Source: UBA12545 sp051024685
Lineage (GTDB): Bacteria; Bacillota; DSM-521; Neomoorellales; Neomoorellaceae
Direction of reading: 5' to 3'
DNA length: 64,000 nucleotides
Assembly: GCA_051024685.1 (NCBI GenBank)
Contig: JAZHPA010000006.1
Span: 1 to 64,000 of the forward strand
Position 1 is the stretch's first letter; every line of letters starts with the position of its first letter. This document shows, in pieces, positions 26,580 to 34,202 of the stretch. The translations under genes were made by a program, and so were the position numbers. The notes below the pieces were generated by a model. It made no database searches and had not been told where the DNA came from. It saw only the letters and a program-made list of their open reading frames with translations.

Positions 26580-26872
26580 AAACTACACCTCCTTTTCAGT
26601 GGGTATGCCTTGGGGGAGCGCCACCATTTCCACAGCCGGAATAAGAAAACATCGCAGGCCATACCGTAAAACCTGGGCAGGGCCAAAGAAGCACCTGCAG
26701 AGACGCCTGCGATAAAACCGAATACCCTCAGCCATATGGGGAGAGGCAGGGCTGCCAGGAAGCAACCAGCCACGAAGCCGCCAACTGCGTAGAGGAACTG
26801 CCGGAAGCCCAGAGGGCCCAGGAACTTCTCATGGGCATCCTCTATTTCCGGCGGTACCGGCCAGCTCCTCAT
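26576..26872 (-). CDS. prgI: PrgI/VirB3-like T4SS protein
   Basis: 98 residues. VPPEIEDAHEKFLGPLGFRQ, then two adjacent membrane helices and a short tail, is the signature of the PrgI family of Gram-positive conjugation systems. It lies immediately upstream of the VirB4-type genes, as is usual. The start overlaps the preceding stop (TAATG). Confidence 0.85.
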   Translation of the reverse strand: MRSWPVPPEIEDAHEKFLGPLGFRQFLYAVGGFVAGCFLAALPLPIWLRVFGFIAGVSAGASLALPRFYGMACDVFLFRLWKWWRSPKAYPLKRRCSF

Positions 26873-27225
26873 TACTGTCCCGCCCTTATCATGAGCTGGA
26901 CTATAAACCCGGCGAATATCATTACGCCACCTATTACTATCGCTCCGCCTAGAATGTAAGGGATGGAGGCCAGGGCCTGAGCCCTTTCCTCGGGCTTGTG
27001 GGCAGTTATGACCATTTTAAAGCCCGTATACGCGACGGCGAGAAAAATAAGCAAAGCCCCAAAGGGCCGCAAAACGTCATTCATCAGCTGGACCACTCGG
27101 CTGGAGGCCTCCTCCGCCGTTCTCTCAGCTATCCCCGCCGTCTGAGCCCATGCAGGGAGTGCAAGCATAAGTGAGACCCCAAGAGTGGCGAAAAAAGAAG
27201 TAATACGGTGCCAAACCCGTAGCAT
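26872..27225 (-). CDS. VirB2/TrbC-like conjugation pilin
   Basis: 117 residues. A signal peptide ending LMLALPAWAQ is followed by an amphipathic segment and two hydrophobic helices (PFGALLIFLAVAYTGFKMVI and YILGGAIVIGGVMIFAGFIV). This is the classic topology of VirB2/TrbC pilins. It is located directly upstream of prgI in the expected order. Confidence 0.75.
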   Translation of the reverse strand: MLRVWHRITSFFATLGVSLMLALPAWAQTAGIAERTAEEASSRVVQLMNDVLRPFGALLIFLAVAYTGFKMVITAHKPEERAQALASIPYILGGAIVIGGVMIFAGFIVQLMIRAGQ

Positions 27226-27243
27226 AATTCAATCAGACCCCCT

Positions 27244-27675
27244 CTATGACTGCAACCATAAAGTGAACCACTTCAGCATCGCCACAATATAGGGCGCGGC
27301 ATACCAGAGCAGGAGGCCAAAGGCAACGGCTATTATGGTCCCAATAGCCCTGGACACTACCTTCCCTGATACTATGAAAAACAGGAGGAGTACCCCGGCG
27401 AGAGCGAGTATGAGCTTTGCGGCAGAATCCAAGATGGGGCTGGCTGCGGACACTCCTTCGTCTACCAGGTGGGTTAGCTTGTTAGCGAGCTGCTCCGGGG
27501 ATACAGGCTCGATACCCGCGGTGCCACCTCCGGACTGGGTGGAAGAAGCAGAACCCTGGACCTGCGCAACCTGTTGGTCCACCCATATGTCGGATTCTAC
27601 CGTGGCTCCTGCAGGCCCCACCGGAAAAACGAACCCCAAAAGAAAAATAAGCGCTGTCAACAGCGCTTGGCGCAT
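27244..27675 (-). CDS. exported small membrane protein, second pilin-like T4SS component
   Basis: About 143 residues from the ATG at 27675 (GGGGTGG 5 nt upstream). A signal peptide, then a Ser/Thr/Gly-rich stretch and two C-terminal membrane helices (LILALAGVLLLFFIVSG, GTIIAVAFGLLLWYAAPYIV). The topology is VirB2-like but with a longer external loop. It is adjacent to the VirB2-like gene, so possibly a second pilin or a core component. Confidence 0.55.
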   Translation of the reverse strand: MRQALLTALIFLLGFVFPVGPAGATVESDIWVDQQVAQVQGSASSTQSGGGTAGIEPVSPEQLANKLTHLVDEGVSAASPILDSAAKLILALAGVLLLFFIVSGKVVSRAIGTIIAVAFGLLLWYAAPYIVAMLKWFTLWLQS

Positions 27676-27719
27676 AAGGCCCACCCCTTTATCGACTTTT
27701 GAACTCCTAAACACTGTAG

Positions 27720-28043
27720 CTATCCCATGTTGGCCGGCTCAACCACTAACATAACGTCAGGATGAAAGCCTTCCACGGGCGTTTGGAGATTGCTGTAACG
27801 CCCTGCCCACGCACCTCCTTCCAGTACCCCCGGGGCAAGTGCCTTCTCCACCAACACCAGGTGGGCGTCACCGTCGCTGCGGTAGAAAATTATCGTGCCT
27901 CCTTCTTCGTCTACGGTAACTTCGTGAGCCAGCATGTGTATTTGCCCCGCCGTAACCTCCGATGGATCAGCATCGACAGGCATGGTGAAAAGGGACACGC
28001 GCCACGGCGGAGGATTAAGTTCTAGCCAGTTGCGGAGTAGCAA
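27720..28043 (-). CDS. small soluble protein of unknown function
   Basis: 107 residues, no membrane segment, with several beta-like strands (GGTIIFYRSDGDAHLVLVEKA). I do not recognise a family. It is the first gene of the T4SS operon on the minus strand and abuts the left end of the TnpB element, which may have cut its promoter away. The TTG start is weakly supported. Confidence 0.45.
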   Translation of the reverse strand: MLLRNWLELNPPPWRVSLFTMPVDADPSEVTAGQIHMLAHEVTVDEEGGTIIFYRSDGDAHLVLVEKALAPGVLEGGAWAGRYSNLQTPVEGFHPDVMLVVEPANMG

Positions 28044-28159
28044 GGTTCCGCCCGGCCCTCAAACCGGGCTTTCGCCTCCTTCCGGGATACTTGATTTAAC
28101 CTCACCGTTCTTTCCGTGCCGGAGGCCCCGCCCCTTTAGGGCTGGGGAGGAAGGCACGG

Positions 28160-28188
28160 TTGACGCCTCCTTTTATGTGATGTAGAAT
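28160..28188 (+). promoter_or_regulatory. tnpB promoter (leaderless transcript)
   Basis: TTGACG at 28160-28165 and TAGAAT at 28183-28188 are spaced by exactly 17 bp. The expected start of transcription falls at the ATG at 28195, implying a leaderless mRNA; no Shine-Dalgarno is visible before that ATG. Confidence 0.55.
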
Positions 28189-28194
28189 GGAACC

Positions 28195-29334
28195 ATGAAG
28201 CTCGTCAAAACTGTAAAATGCAAGCTCCAAGTCGATAACGAACAAGCAGCTATCCTCCTGGAAACCCTGCAGAGGTTCGCCAATGCCTGCAACGACATCC
28301 TCCGCGTCTCTCAAGAAAACCGCACTACCAATAAGGTTAAACTTCAGCACCTCTGCTACCGCAGAATCAAAGAAAAATACGGCCTGCAAGCCAACCTCGT
28401 CATCCGTGCTATCGCCCGCGTAGCGGAAGCCGCCAAGAAAAAGCGGAAACTGTCCAAGCCCAGGAAGTTTAAACCCACGAGCATGAGCCTCGACCAGCGC
28501 ACCTTCTCCTTCAATGAAAAACGTTGGGAAGTTTCCGTTTCCACAGTAGGCGGCAGGCTTAAACTACCCCTCGCCATTGGCAATTTCCAGCGTGGGCTCC
28601 TGGCAGGACAGAAACCCACTTCGGCCACCCTCTGTTACAACAAGCGAACGAAAGAGTTCTATATCAACATTGTCGTCAACCGGGAAGTACCCTTCACGCC
28701 AGGGAACGGCAACGTCATTGGCGTTGACCGCGGCATATATAACCTTGCTACCACCTCCAGTGGCCTGAAGTTTTCCGGGCGGCAGGCCATGCATGTCCGG
28801 AAGCGATATGCCAGGCTGCGGCAGGCGCTCCAGACCAAGGGCACGAAGGGGGCCAAGCGCCTCTTGAAACGGCTGTCGGGGAAGGAGCGCCGCTGGATGG
28901 CCGACCTCAACCACAGGATCGCCAAAGCTATCGTTGACTCGTGCAAGCCCGGCGATGTGATCGTAATGGAAGACCTGCGGTATATCCGGGAGCGAATCCG
29001 TGCTGCTAAAGAGCAGCGCCTTCTCCAGCATTCGTGGACCTTTGGGCAACTCGGCAAATTCATCGAGTATAAGGCCACCGAGCGTGGCATTGCCGTGGCC
29101 TATGTTGATCCCCGCCATACCAGCCAGCGCTGCCCTAAGTGCGGCAGTACCAACCGGAGCAACAGGCACGGGCACCTTTTCTGCTGTACCTCCTGTGGCT
29201 TTGCCGGCCATGCAGATATAGTCGCCGCAGCAAATATCCGCCAGGTCTATCTTGAGACGCTGGCGGATGGGCCTCCGTCAGTAGGCCCCGAAGCGGCTTC
29301 GAGCTGCAAGCCCCTAGCTTTAGCTATGGGGTAA
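28195..29334 (+). CDS. tnpB: TnpB, RNA-guided endonuclease of an IS200/IS605-type element
   Basis: 379 residues, apparently intact. Present are the N-terminal helical part, RuvC-I Asp in VIGVDRGIYNLA, RuvC-II Glu in VIVMEDLRYIRERI, the four-Cys zinc finger (CPKCG...CCTSCGF) and RuvC-III Asp in GHADIVAAANI. TnpB proteins cut DNA next to a short motif using a guide RNA made from the element's right end. No TnpA transposase accompanies it. It sits between the first T4SS gene and a truncated recombinase gene, so it inserted there. Confidence 0.9.
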   Translation: MKLVKTVKCKLQVDNEQAAILLETLQRFANACNDILRVSQENRTTNKVKLQHLCYRRIKEKYGLQANLVIRAIARVAEAAKKKRKLSKPRKFKPTSMSLDQRTFSFNEKRWEVSVSTVGGRLKLPLAIGNFQRGLLAGQKPTSATLCYNKRTKEFYINIVVNREVPFTPGNGNVIGVDRGIYNLATTSSGLKFSGRQAMHVRKRYARLRQALQTKGTKGAKRLLKRLSGKERRWMADLNHRIAKAIVDSCKPGDVIVMEDLRYIRERIRAAKEQRLLQHSWTFGQLGKFIEYKATERGIAVAYVDPRHTSQRCPKCGSTNRSNRHGHLFCCTSCGFAGHADIVAAANIRQVYLETLADGPPSVGPEAASSCKPLALAMG

Positions 29335-29338
29335 CTGA
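29231..29338 (+). repeat. right end of the tnpB element, copy 1 (overlaps the tnpB 3' end)
   Basis: The last ~108 bp, from AAATATCCGCC to GTAACTGAC, recur at about 94% identity at 56993-57105. This defines the mobile right end and the likely omega-RNA scaffold. The guide segment would be the flanking DNA after GTAACTGAC. Confidence 0.7.
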
Positions 29339-29889
29339 CTGGTTATTACGTCTCTTTCCAACGGTGGAACAGGTTTGAGTTTTATACGCTTTCCACGAAA
29401 TGCGAAGATCGTCTCGATTTCCACTCCTCTGCGAGCGAGTGTCAGATAGAACAGTTCGGTGAGATCGCGAGGCGATACATCCAGTCCGGCCCGGGAGGCC
29501 AATCTGGAAACTATTCTATGTATCGCCCGGGGGGTAATCACCTCCTTTCTTCCCCCGGTTATCAAAAGTCCCTCCTGGCGTCTGGTCAGAGTTATATACT
29601 CTTTTAAGACCTTAGCCAGCCTAGGAGTTAAAGGCACGGTACGATTGTTAACCGTGCCTTTAACAACCAGGAAACCGTCATGTAAGTTTACGTCGTCAAC
29701 TTCTAATTTACTTATCTCGGTCGAGCTCAGTCCCGCGTCTGAAAGCAACATAACTATCAGGATGTCCCTGCACCTTCTCAAAGGATGAGGATCGCGCTCC
29801 GCAGATTGAAGCACCAGATTTACAGGGAAATCTTGAGCAACATTTATGTTCTCCATAAGCAGCGCCTTTCCACAGGTAAAATAAGACAA
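29320..29889 (-). pseudogene. tyrosine-recombinase-like protein, catalytically dead and 3'-truncated
   Basis: 189 residues with the fold of a phage-integrase catalytic domain: LSDAGLSSTEISKLEVDDVN is the equivalent of the TGLRxSEL block, but the catalytic Arg is Ser. The HxLRH box is replaced by RDLTELFY. The last residues (TSQLPHS) come from the end of the TnpB element, so the insertion removed the C-terminus with the Tyr. It may persist as a DNA-binding protein or be debris. Confidence 0.6.
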
Positions 29890-30061
29890 AATTATCTCTT
29901 TAGGGGAGAAAGATACTGTTCCCCTTGAGCAGATCCGGTATAATTTTTTCTGAAAGTATTAAACGCACCTCATTTACGTTTGCCGTGAGTTTTCGGATAC
30001 CGTCCGTCCCAGCCAGCGCCAGCCGTAGATACGTGAAAGAGCCATTCTTAATCCCGACCGG

Positions 30062-30622
30062 TCACGTAACCAGAAGGCAGAACACCGTTAAAGGGTCTGG
30101 CCTTCTGGCTGGTGGGAAAAGCGATAAGGCTTGGCTTAAATCCCGGGACGGTACTCGCAAGAACTCTCTTAAACCGCGGTAATATTTTTCGGCCTGCACT
30201 TTCATCCGGCGGAGGCGTTCCCACACGAAAAGCAGTTGCCGCCGGAGGTTTATCCTGAATTCACGTGCTTTTGCCTCAACGTCTTCGGCCGAAACTTCAA
30301 CCTGGCCTTCCCGGAGTTCAAAAACGCGCTGCATTTCTTGTTCAGATATAGGCGTTGAAAAGATGCGGAAAATGCCGGAGACAGAGCGGAGAAGTTGGTA
30401 AGCTTCGCTGGTCAGAATACCATTGCAGGAAACGAAAACGTATGAAGGAATAATGCGCTCATAAGTATGATGAGTTCCAGGGGTGGCCATACTCATACGG
30501 GCAACGTGCCTCACACAAGCCAAGGCGTCTTCTATTAAGCCCGGCTTATGCTGGGCGCGTTCCTTAATTCTTTTCGCAACCTCTAGTTCATAGCCGGTCA
30601 GAACCTGGACAGCATACCACAT
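30062..30622 (-). CDS. NusG-paralogue (NGN-domain) transcription factor
   Basis: 186 residues. MWYAVQVLTGYELEVAKRI is a clear NGN start, followed by IIPSYVFVSCNG and YQLLRSVSGIFRIFSTPISE, the remaining NGN core. No KOW domain is visible at the C-terminus; instead there is a helical Arg-rich stretch. Specialised NusG paralogues (RfaH, LoaP, ActX types) stop premature termination in long operons. It is therefore a candidate antiterminator for the ~30-kb minus-strand pilus/T4SS block downstream. The target is inferred. Confidence 0.65.
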   Translation of the reverse strand: MWYAVQVLTGYELEVAKRIKERAQHKPGLIEDALACVRHVARMSMATPGTHHTYERIIPSYVFVSCNGILTSEAYQLLRSVSGIFRIFSTPISEQEMQRVFELREGQVEVSAEDVEAKAREFRINLRRQLLFVWERLRRMKVQAEKYYRGLREFLRVPSRDLSQALSLFPPARRPDPLTVFCLLVT

Positions 30623-30777
30623 TTGCGGTTCTCCCTATAATTATTGGCCAAACGGTTCAGCTCTCGAAGGCGTAACATGTTTTTTAGTACTGCTTCATCT
30701 TCATCAAACGACCTACGTAGCAGGTCGCGTTTTAGAAAGCGCCTTAGCTTGTTGATGGTGGCCAACGGGTGGGACAC
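30598..30777 (-). CDS. 59-residue basic helical protein upstream of the NusG paralogue
   Basis: A GTG start with GTGAGGGAT upstream. The sequence is Arg/Lys/Leu-rich and helical (LRRFLKRDLLRRSFDEDEAV). Its last 25 nt overlap the start of the NusG-like gene, which suggests coupled translation. It has no recognised family. It is supported mainly by the promoter at 30818-30847 and the reading-frame quality. Confidence 0.45.
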   Translation of the reverse strand: MSHPLATINKLRRFLKRDLLRRSFDEDEAVLKNMLRLRELNRLANNYRENRKCGMLSRF

Positions 30778-30817
30778 AAAAGATCCCTCACTCCGACATT
30801 CTTTGCTGGCAGTTTTT

Positions 30818-30847
30818 ATTTTACACCAAAAGTCAACTAGCAGTCAA
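30818..30847 (-). promoter_or_regulatory. promoter with tandem operator upstream of the NusG-like operon
   Basis: TTGACT, an 18-bp spacer and TAAAAT on the minus strand. The -35 lies in a direct repeat (TAGTTGACT twice, 11 bp apart). The divergent Xre-type gene at 30960 has several TCGAC motifs in its own upstream region, so mutual regulation is plausible. Confidence 0.55.
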
Positions 30848-30959
30848 CTATCTAGGTTATAGACGCATTAAAAATATTACTAGTGATCGACATTGGTCGA
30901 GATAATTCGACTGTTATATGCTCTATGATGGAAGGGAGGAAGGGTGGAAATTGTGATCG

Positions 30960-31355
30960 TTGCAAGACCACCCGTTTGCCAACATGGAGGAACTACGGAT
31001 ACTCGCTCAAAGGCTTAGGGATTTAAGGAAGGCCAAAAGAATGAGTGCGCCGACTTTGGGGAGGAAAATAGGGCTATCCAGAAGCGCCATTAGCCGGATA
31101 GAAACCTTGAAATCCGCGCCATCCCTTGAAGTCCTTTGCGGCTTGGCAAAAGCCCTGGACTGCACTCCAGATTTCCTTCTGGGCTTTCGCGACACACCTG
31201 TACCAACTACCACCGTGGAAGAAATATGGCCGGAAGGAGCAAAAATCATAAGAAAAGCAGGGGAAACACTGGATGAGGCGCATAAAGAAATGCTGTTGGC
31301 CCTAATACAGACATTTCTGGTACAAGCAAAAAGGGAGAAGAAGGATTCCAGGTAA
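30960..31355 (+). CDS. Xre-family HTH transcriptional regulator
   Basis: 131 residues. The HTH_3 domain spans residues ~14-70 (QRLRDLRKAKRMSAPTLGRK, SRSAISRIETLKSAPSLEVL), followed by a helical tail. It is divergent from the NusG-like operon and followed by a terminator hairpin. It is a likely repressor of one or both adjacent promoters. The start codon (TTG 30960 or ATG 30984) is uncertain. Confidence 0.75.
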   Translation: MQDHPFANMEELRILAQRLRDLRKAKRMSAPTLGRKIGLSRSAISRIETLKSAPSLEVLCGLAKALDCTPDFLLGFRDTPVPTTTVEEIWPEGAKIIRKAGETLDEAHKEMLLALIQTFLVQAKREKKDSR

Positions 31356-31389
31356 AACTGTCGAATAGTAAGATCCGGAAAAATAAAAA

Positions 31390-31416
31390 GCCAGAGGCTT
31401 GGCGGGCTGCTCTGGC
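31390..31416 (+). terminator. terminator hairpin after the Xre gene
   Basis: GCCAGAG and CTCTGGC flank a GC-rich loop 35 bp after the stop. The T-run is weak. A second, stronger hairpin follows at 31430-31467. Confidence 0.45.
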
Positions 31417-31429
31417 TTACCCCAACCCC

Positions 31430-31467
31430 CGGCAGGAAGCACCCCTCAAAAAAGGTGCTGACTGCCG
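31430..31467 (+). promoter_or_regulatory. long structured leader hairpin before the replication-like gene
   Basis: An interrupted stem pairs CGGCAG and AGCACC with GGTGCT and CTGCCG around a CCTCAAAAAA loop. A second perfect hairpin (GGGCACTTGAG arms, 31567-31594) sits immediately before the Shine-Dalgarno of the gene at 31616. Tandem leader hairpins are common in copy-number control of plasmid rep genes. The role is inferred. Confidence 0.45.
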
Positions 31468-31615
31468 ACGGGGCTCCTCATGCAATTTTAAGGATAAGGT
31501 TCGACGTAAATTCGCTGATTCCTGCTTAAGTCAGAAAAAAATCCACGCCAAGGAGGAATAAAAAATCGGGCACTTGAGTCGCCCCTCAAGTGCCCAGGAA
31601 AGGAGTAAAGCGAAC

Positions 31616-32578
31616 ATGAAACCAACTGCATTAATACTATACCACAAAATCAACCAATTGGACAATATCCTTATAGCATCTTTCAATGAAATTTCAAGTC
31701 GGACAGGCATTTCTCGGCGCGGCTGCATATACGCCATACGCTCTCTAGAGAAGGCCGGCCTGCTGGTGACCCTCAAGGTTTACACGGGCCATGGCCGCTA
31801 TACCAATGCCTACATAACCTTCCCATTGGGCAAACCATTTTCCTGCGCCAATCCCCAGCCTTCGCATATAGAACGTATCCAAATTGCCCTGGAAAAACTG
31901 AGAGCACTGGGTTATACCCGCATAGTCCTGCCCGAAAATCTTACTCCCTTGATCCAAAATATGTCTGCACCGAGTGCAAATTTTGCACCGGGTGCCTTAT
32001 ATACGATGTATTGTAATACAGTACATGGTGGTAATAGTAAGGAAGTTAAAGATGCAAGAGATGTTTACGTTAACGTAATAAGCTTACAAAGTGCAAAAAA
32101 TCCAGATAAAGGAAAATCAAAGCAAAAAGAACAGGCTCTCCCCGTCAGGTTCGTGGACAGGTCCGGTCTGGCAAAACCTCACGAGATTGTCGTGGACCTG
32201 TTCCCGTTCTTCGGGGTAAAAAAGATTATGCTTGTTTCCGGCTGGACGGTCAGGAGGGTAAGGGCCGCAGTAGAAGCAGTGGTAGACTACGGCCGGAAGT
32301 ACCAGATCCGCAACCTGGAGGCTATTCTTGTGGCGGCGGTTACGAGGGGCTGGAGGGTGGCCAGAAAGGTGATAGACTGGGTGAAGGCAAAAGTTCTGCC
32401 GGGCTTTGCCGCCAGGAAAGAGGAGGCTCCGCAGGAAGATAAGTATAGGGCCCTTTACCGTCTGGTAACCGAAGAAGAGGCAGAAGCGATCAGGAAAACT
32501 TGTAAAGCACCTGAAGAGCCGCGAGAGGATAAGTATCGGGACCTCTATAAACTCGAGCCTGAAGGGTGCTCGGTATAG
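31616..32578 (+). CDS. winged-helix replication-initiator-like protein
   Basis: About 320 residues. An N-terminal winged-helix domain (FNEISSRTGISRRGCIYAIR, SLEKAGLLV) is followed by a spacer and a second helical domain resembling the C-terminal parts of DnaD/RepA-type plasmid proteins. The tail has two copies of EDKYR-LY-L. It is immediately upstream of parA and preceded by two hairpins, a typical rep-par layout. AGGAAAGGAG precedes the ATG. A Rep role is inferred, since no classic Rep motif is seen. Confidence 0.55.
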   Translation: MKPTALILYHKINQLDNILIASFNEISSRTGISRRGCIYAIRSLEKAGLLVTLKVYTGHGRYTNAYITFPLGKPFSCANPQPSHIERIQIALEKLRALGYTRIVLPENLTPLIQNMSAPSANFAPGALYTMYCNTVHGGNSKEVKDARDVYVNVISLQSAKNPDKGKSKQKEQALPVRFVDRSGLAKPHEIVVDLFPFFGVKKIMLVSGWTVRRVRAAVEAVVDYGRKYQIRNLEAILVAAVTRGWRVARKVIDWVKAKVLPGFAARKEEAPQEDKYRALYRLVTEEEAEAIRKTCKAPEEPREDKYRDLYKLEPEGCSV

Positions 32579-32595
32579 GAGAAAGGAGAATAGTC

Positions 32596-33369
32596 GTGGT
32601 AAGGAGAATACTGGCCGTAGCTAACCAGAAGGGTGGCGTGGGGAAGACTACCGCCGCGATAAACCTGGCCGCGGTATTTGCTTCCAGGATTCCTACCCTC
32701 CTGGTGGATATGGACCCCCAAGGCAATGCTACGGAAGGTGTGGGTATCAAAGAGGGTGATGTAAAAGTTACAGTGGCAGAGGTGCTGGAGGGAGAATGTA
32801 AAATAAGGGATGCCATCGTAAAGACTGAGTTCGGCCAACTGGCAGTTCTTCCGGCAGATATAGGGCTGGCCGGTATCGAGGGTAAAGACGTAGATGCGAG
32901 AACGCTTCTGCAGAAGCTGAACGAGCTCGGTGAGGAGTATTACATGGTGGTTATAGACTGCCCCCCTTCCCTTGGCCGGCTCACCATAAGCGCCTTGGCG
33001 GCAGCCGACCGGGTCCTAGTACCGGTTAAGCCCGGAAGATTTAGCTTGAAAGGCCTGCAACAGCTCTTCGGGCTGGTGGAAAGTATTAGATTAAGAGGGA
33101 TCAACCCTACCGTAAGGGTACTAGGAATCTTTTACAACGAGGTCCAGGCAAACACGAATCTCTTCCGGGCTATTGATGCCGTGCTCCGTAAGGGTTACGG
33201 GCACTTTTTGCTGGATACAGTAGTTCCCTCTAACGTTAAAATCGGTGAATCGCAGATTGTCGGAGAGCCCGTTGGGAGTTACGACAGGAGCTCAAGAGGA
33301 TACGAGGCATATCTAAATCTGGCAAGGGAGGTCTTAGAAAAGTGGGACCGCGTAGCAAGGATAAGCTAA
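32596..33369 (+). CDS. parA: ParA-type partition ATPase
   Basis: About 257 residues from a GTG (GAAAGGAG 7 nt upstream). Deviant Walker A ANQKGGVGKTTAAINLAAVF, A' LLVDMDPQGNAT, and Walker B VVIDCPPSLGRLT, all intact. The length is that of short ParA (Ib or Soj-like) without an N-terminal HTH. It drives plasmid partition with the overlapping downstream gene. Confidence 0.9.
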   Translation: MVRRILAVANQKGGVGKTTAAINLAAVFASRIPTLLVDMDPQGNATEGVGIKEGDVKVTVAEVLEGECKIRDAIVKTEFGQLAVLPADIGLAGIEGKDVDARTLLQKLNELGEEYYMVVIDCPPSLGRLTISALAAADRVLVPVKPGRFSLKGLQQLFGLVESIRLRGINPTVRVLGIFYNEVQANTNLFRAIDAVLRKGYGHFLLDTVVPSNVKIGESQIVGEPVGSYDRSSRGYEAYLNLAREVLEKWDRVARIS

Positions 33370-34202
33370 GGCGGATGGAAGAGGCCTTGGACGTATTGCT
33401 GGGTGAAGACACGGCTGGAAGAAACTTGGAGGAAAAGGAACAGGAACCCAAAGCTGAGCCAGAGGAGTTAACCAGTAAACCTGTTAACAAGTTAGAAGGT
33501 GAGCAAGCTAGCCGGTTAGGCGAAGAACCGGCTAGCAAGCCGGAGAATAAAAAAGATAACCTCACAGCTAGCGAGTTAACTAACGAGTTGGATGTAGAAA
33601 AAGTTAGCGAAGAAGCTAGTGATATGGATAATCGTCTAATTGTGGAACCAAATAGCTTGCCGGCCAGTGAACAAACAGAGGAGATTGCAGCAACACTAGA
33701 TAGTTATCACGCTAGCTCTACAACAAGAAAAAGGGTTATTCAGCCAGATATTAAGCCGGATAACAGGATGGTGGTTAAACCAGTTAATGAGATTGATGGC
33801 GAAATAGAGATCGAAATAGACAGCGAGCAGGTCAGACAGCCAACTCGCAAACCAGTTAGCCAGTTAACACGTAAAGCAAATAACTCGCCAACTAAAATGC
33901 TGTCTAACGACCAATCCATAAAGCTTAAAAAAGCCTTACCGAGGAAAAAATCTCGACCGGTTGACCCATTCCTCGAAGTCATTGCTGCTCAGCTTGAGTT
34001 ATATCTTGAGGAACCAGGGACACATGAGAGGGTATCGGTCGGAGGTAGGCTCCCGAGAAGGCTATGGGAACTGGTGGAGTTGTACTGTACTTATAGCAAG
34101 ATACAAATGCAGCATTTTCTGGAGGAGGCAGTGGTGGAAAAGCTCAAGAAGGAGCTGGGTATTACAGACCAGCTGATAGACGGGGGCAAAGAAGAAAACT
34201 AA
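33342..34202 (+). CDS. partition partner (ParB-like) with long disordered linker and C-terminal DNA-binding domain
   Basis: 286 residues. A short basic start (GPRSKDKLRRMEEALDVLLG) is followed by ~180 residues of low-complexity Glu/Lys/Asn/Ser-rich sequence with repeated SKPVN-L-like units. The C-terminal ~75 residues are globular (RVSVGGRLPRRLWELVELYC), resembling small RHH-type plasmid partition proteins. It overlaps parA by 28 bp. The linker DNA is unusually full of GTTAAC and GCTAGC words. Confidence 0.6.
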   Translation: MGPRSKDKLRRMEEALDVLLGEDTAGRNLEEKEQEPKAEPEELTSKPVNKLEGEQASRLGEEPASKPENKKDNLTASELTNELDVEKVSEEASDMDNRLIVEPNSLPASEQTEEIAATLDSYHASSTTRKRVIQPDIKPDNRMVVKPVNEIDGEIEIEIDSEQVRQPTRKPVSQLTRKANNSPTKMLSNDQSIKLKKALPRKKSRPVDPFLEVIAAQLELYLEEPGTHERVSVGGRLPRRLWELVELYCTYSKIQMQHFLEEAVVEKLKKELGITDQLIDGGKEEN

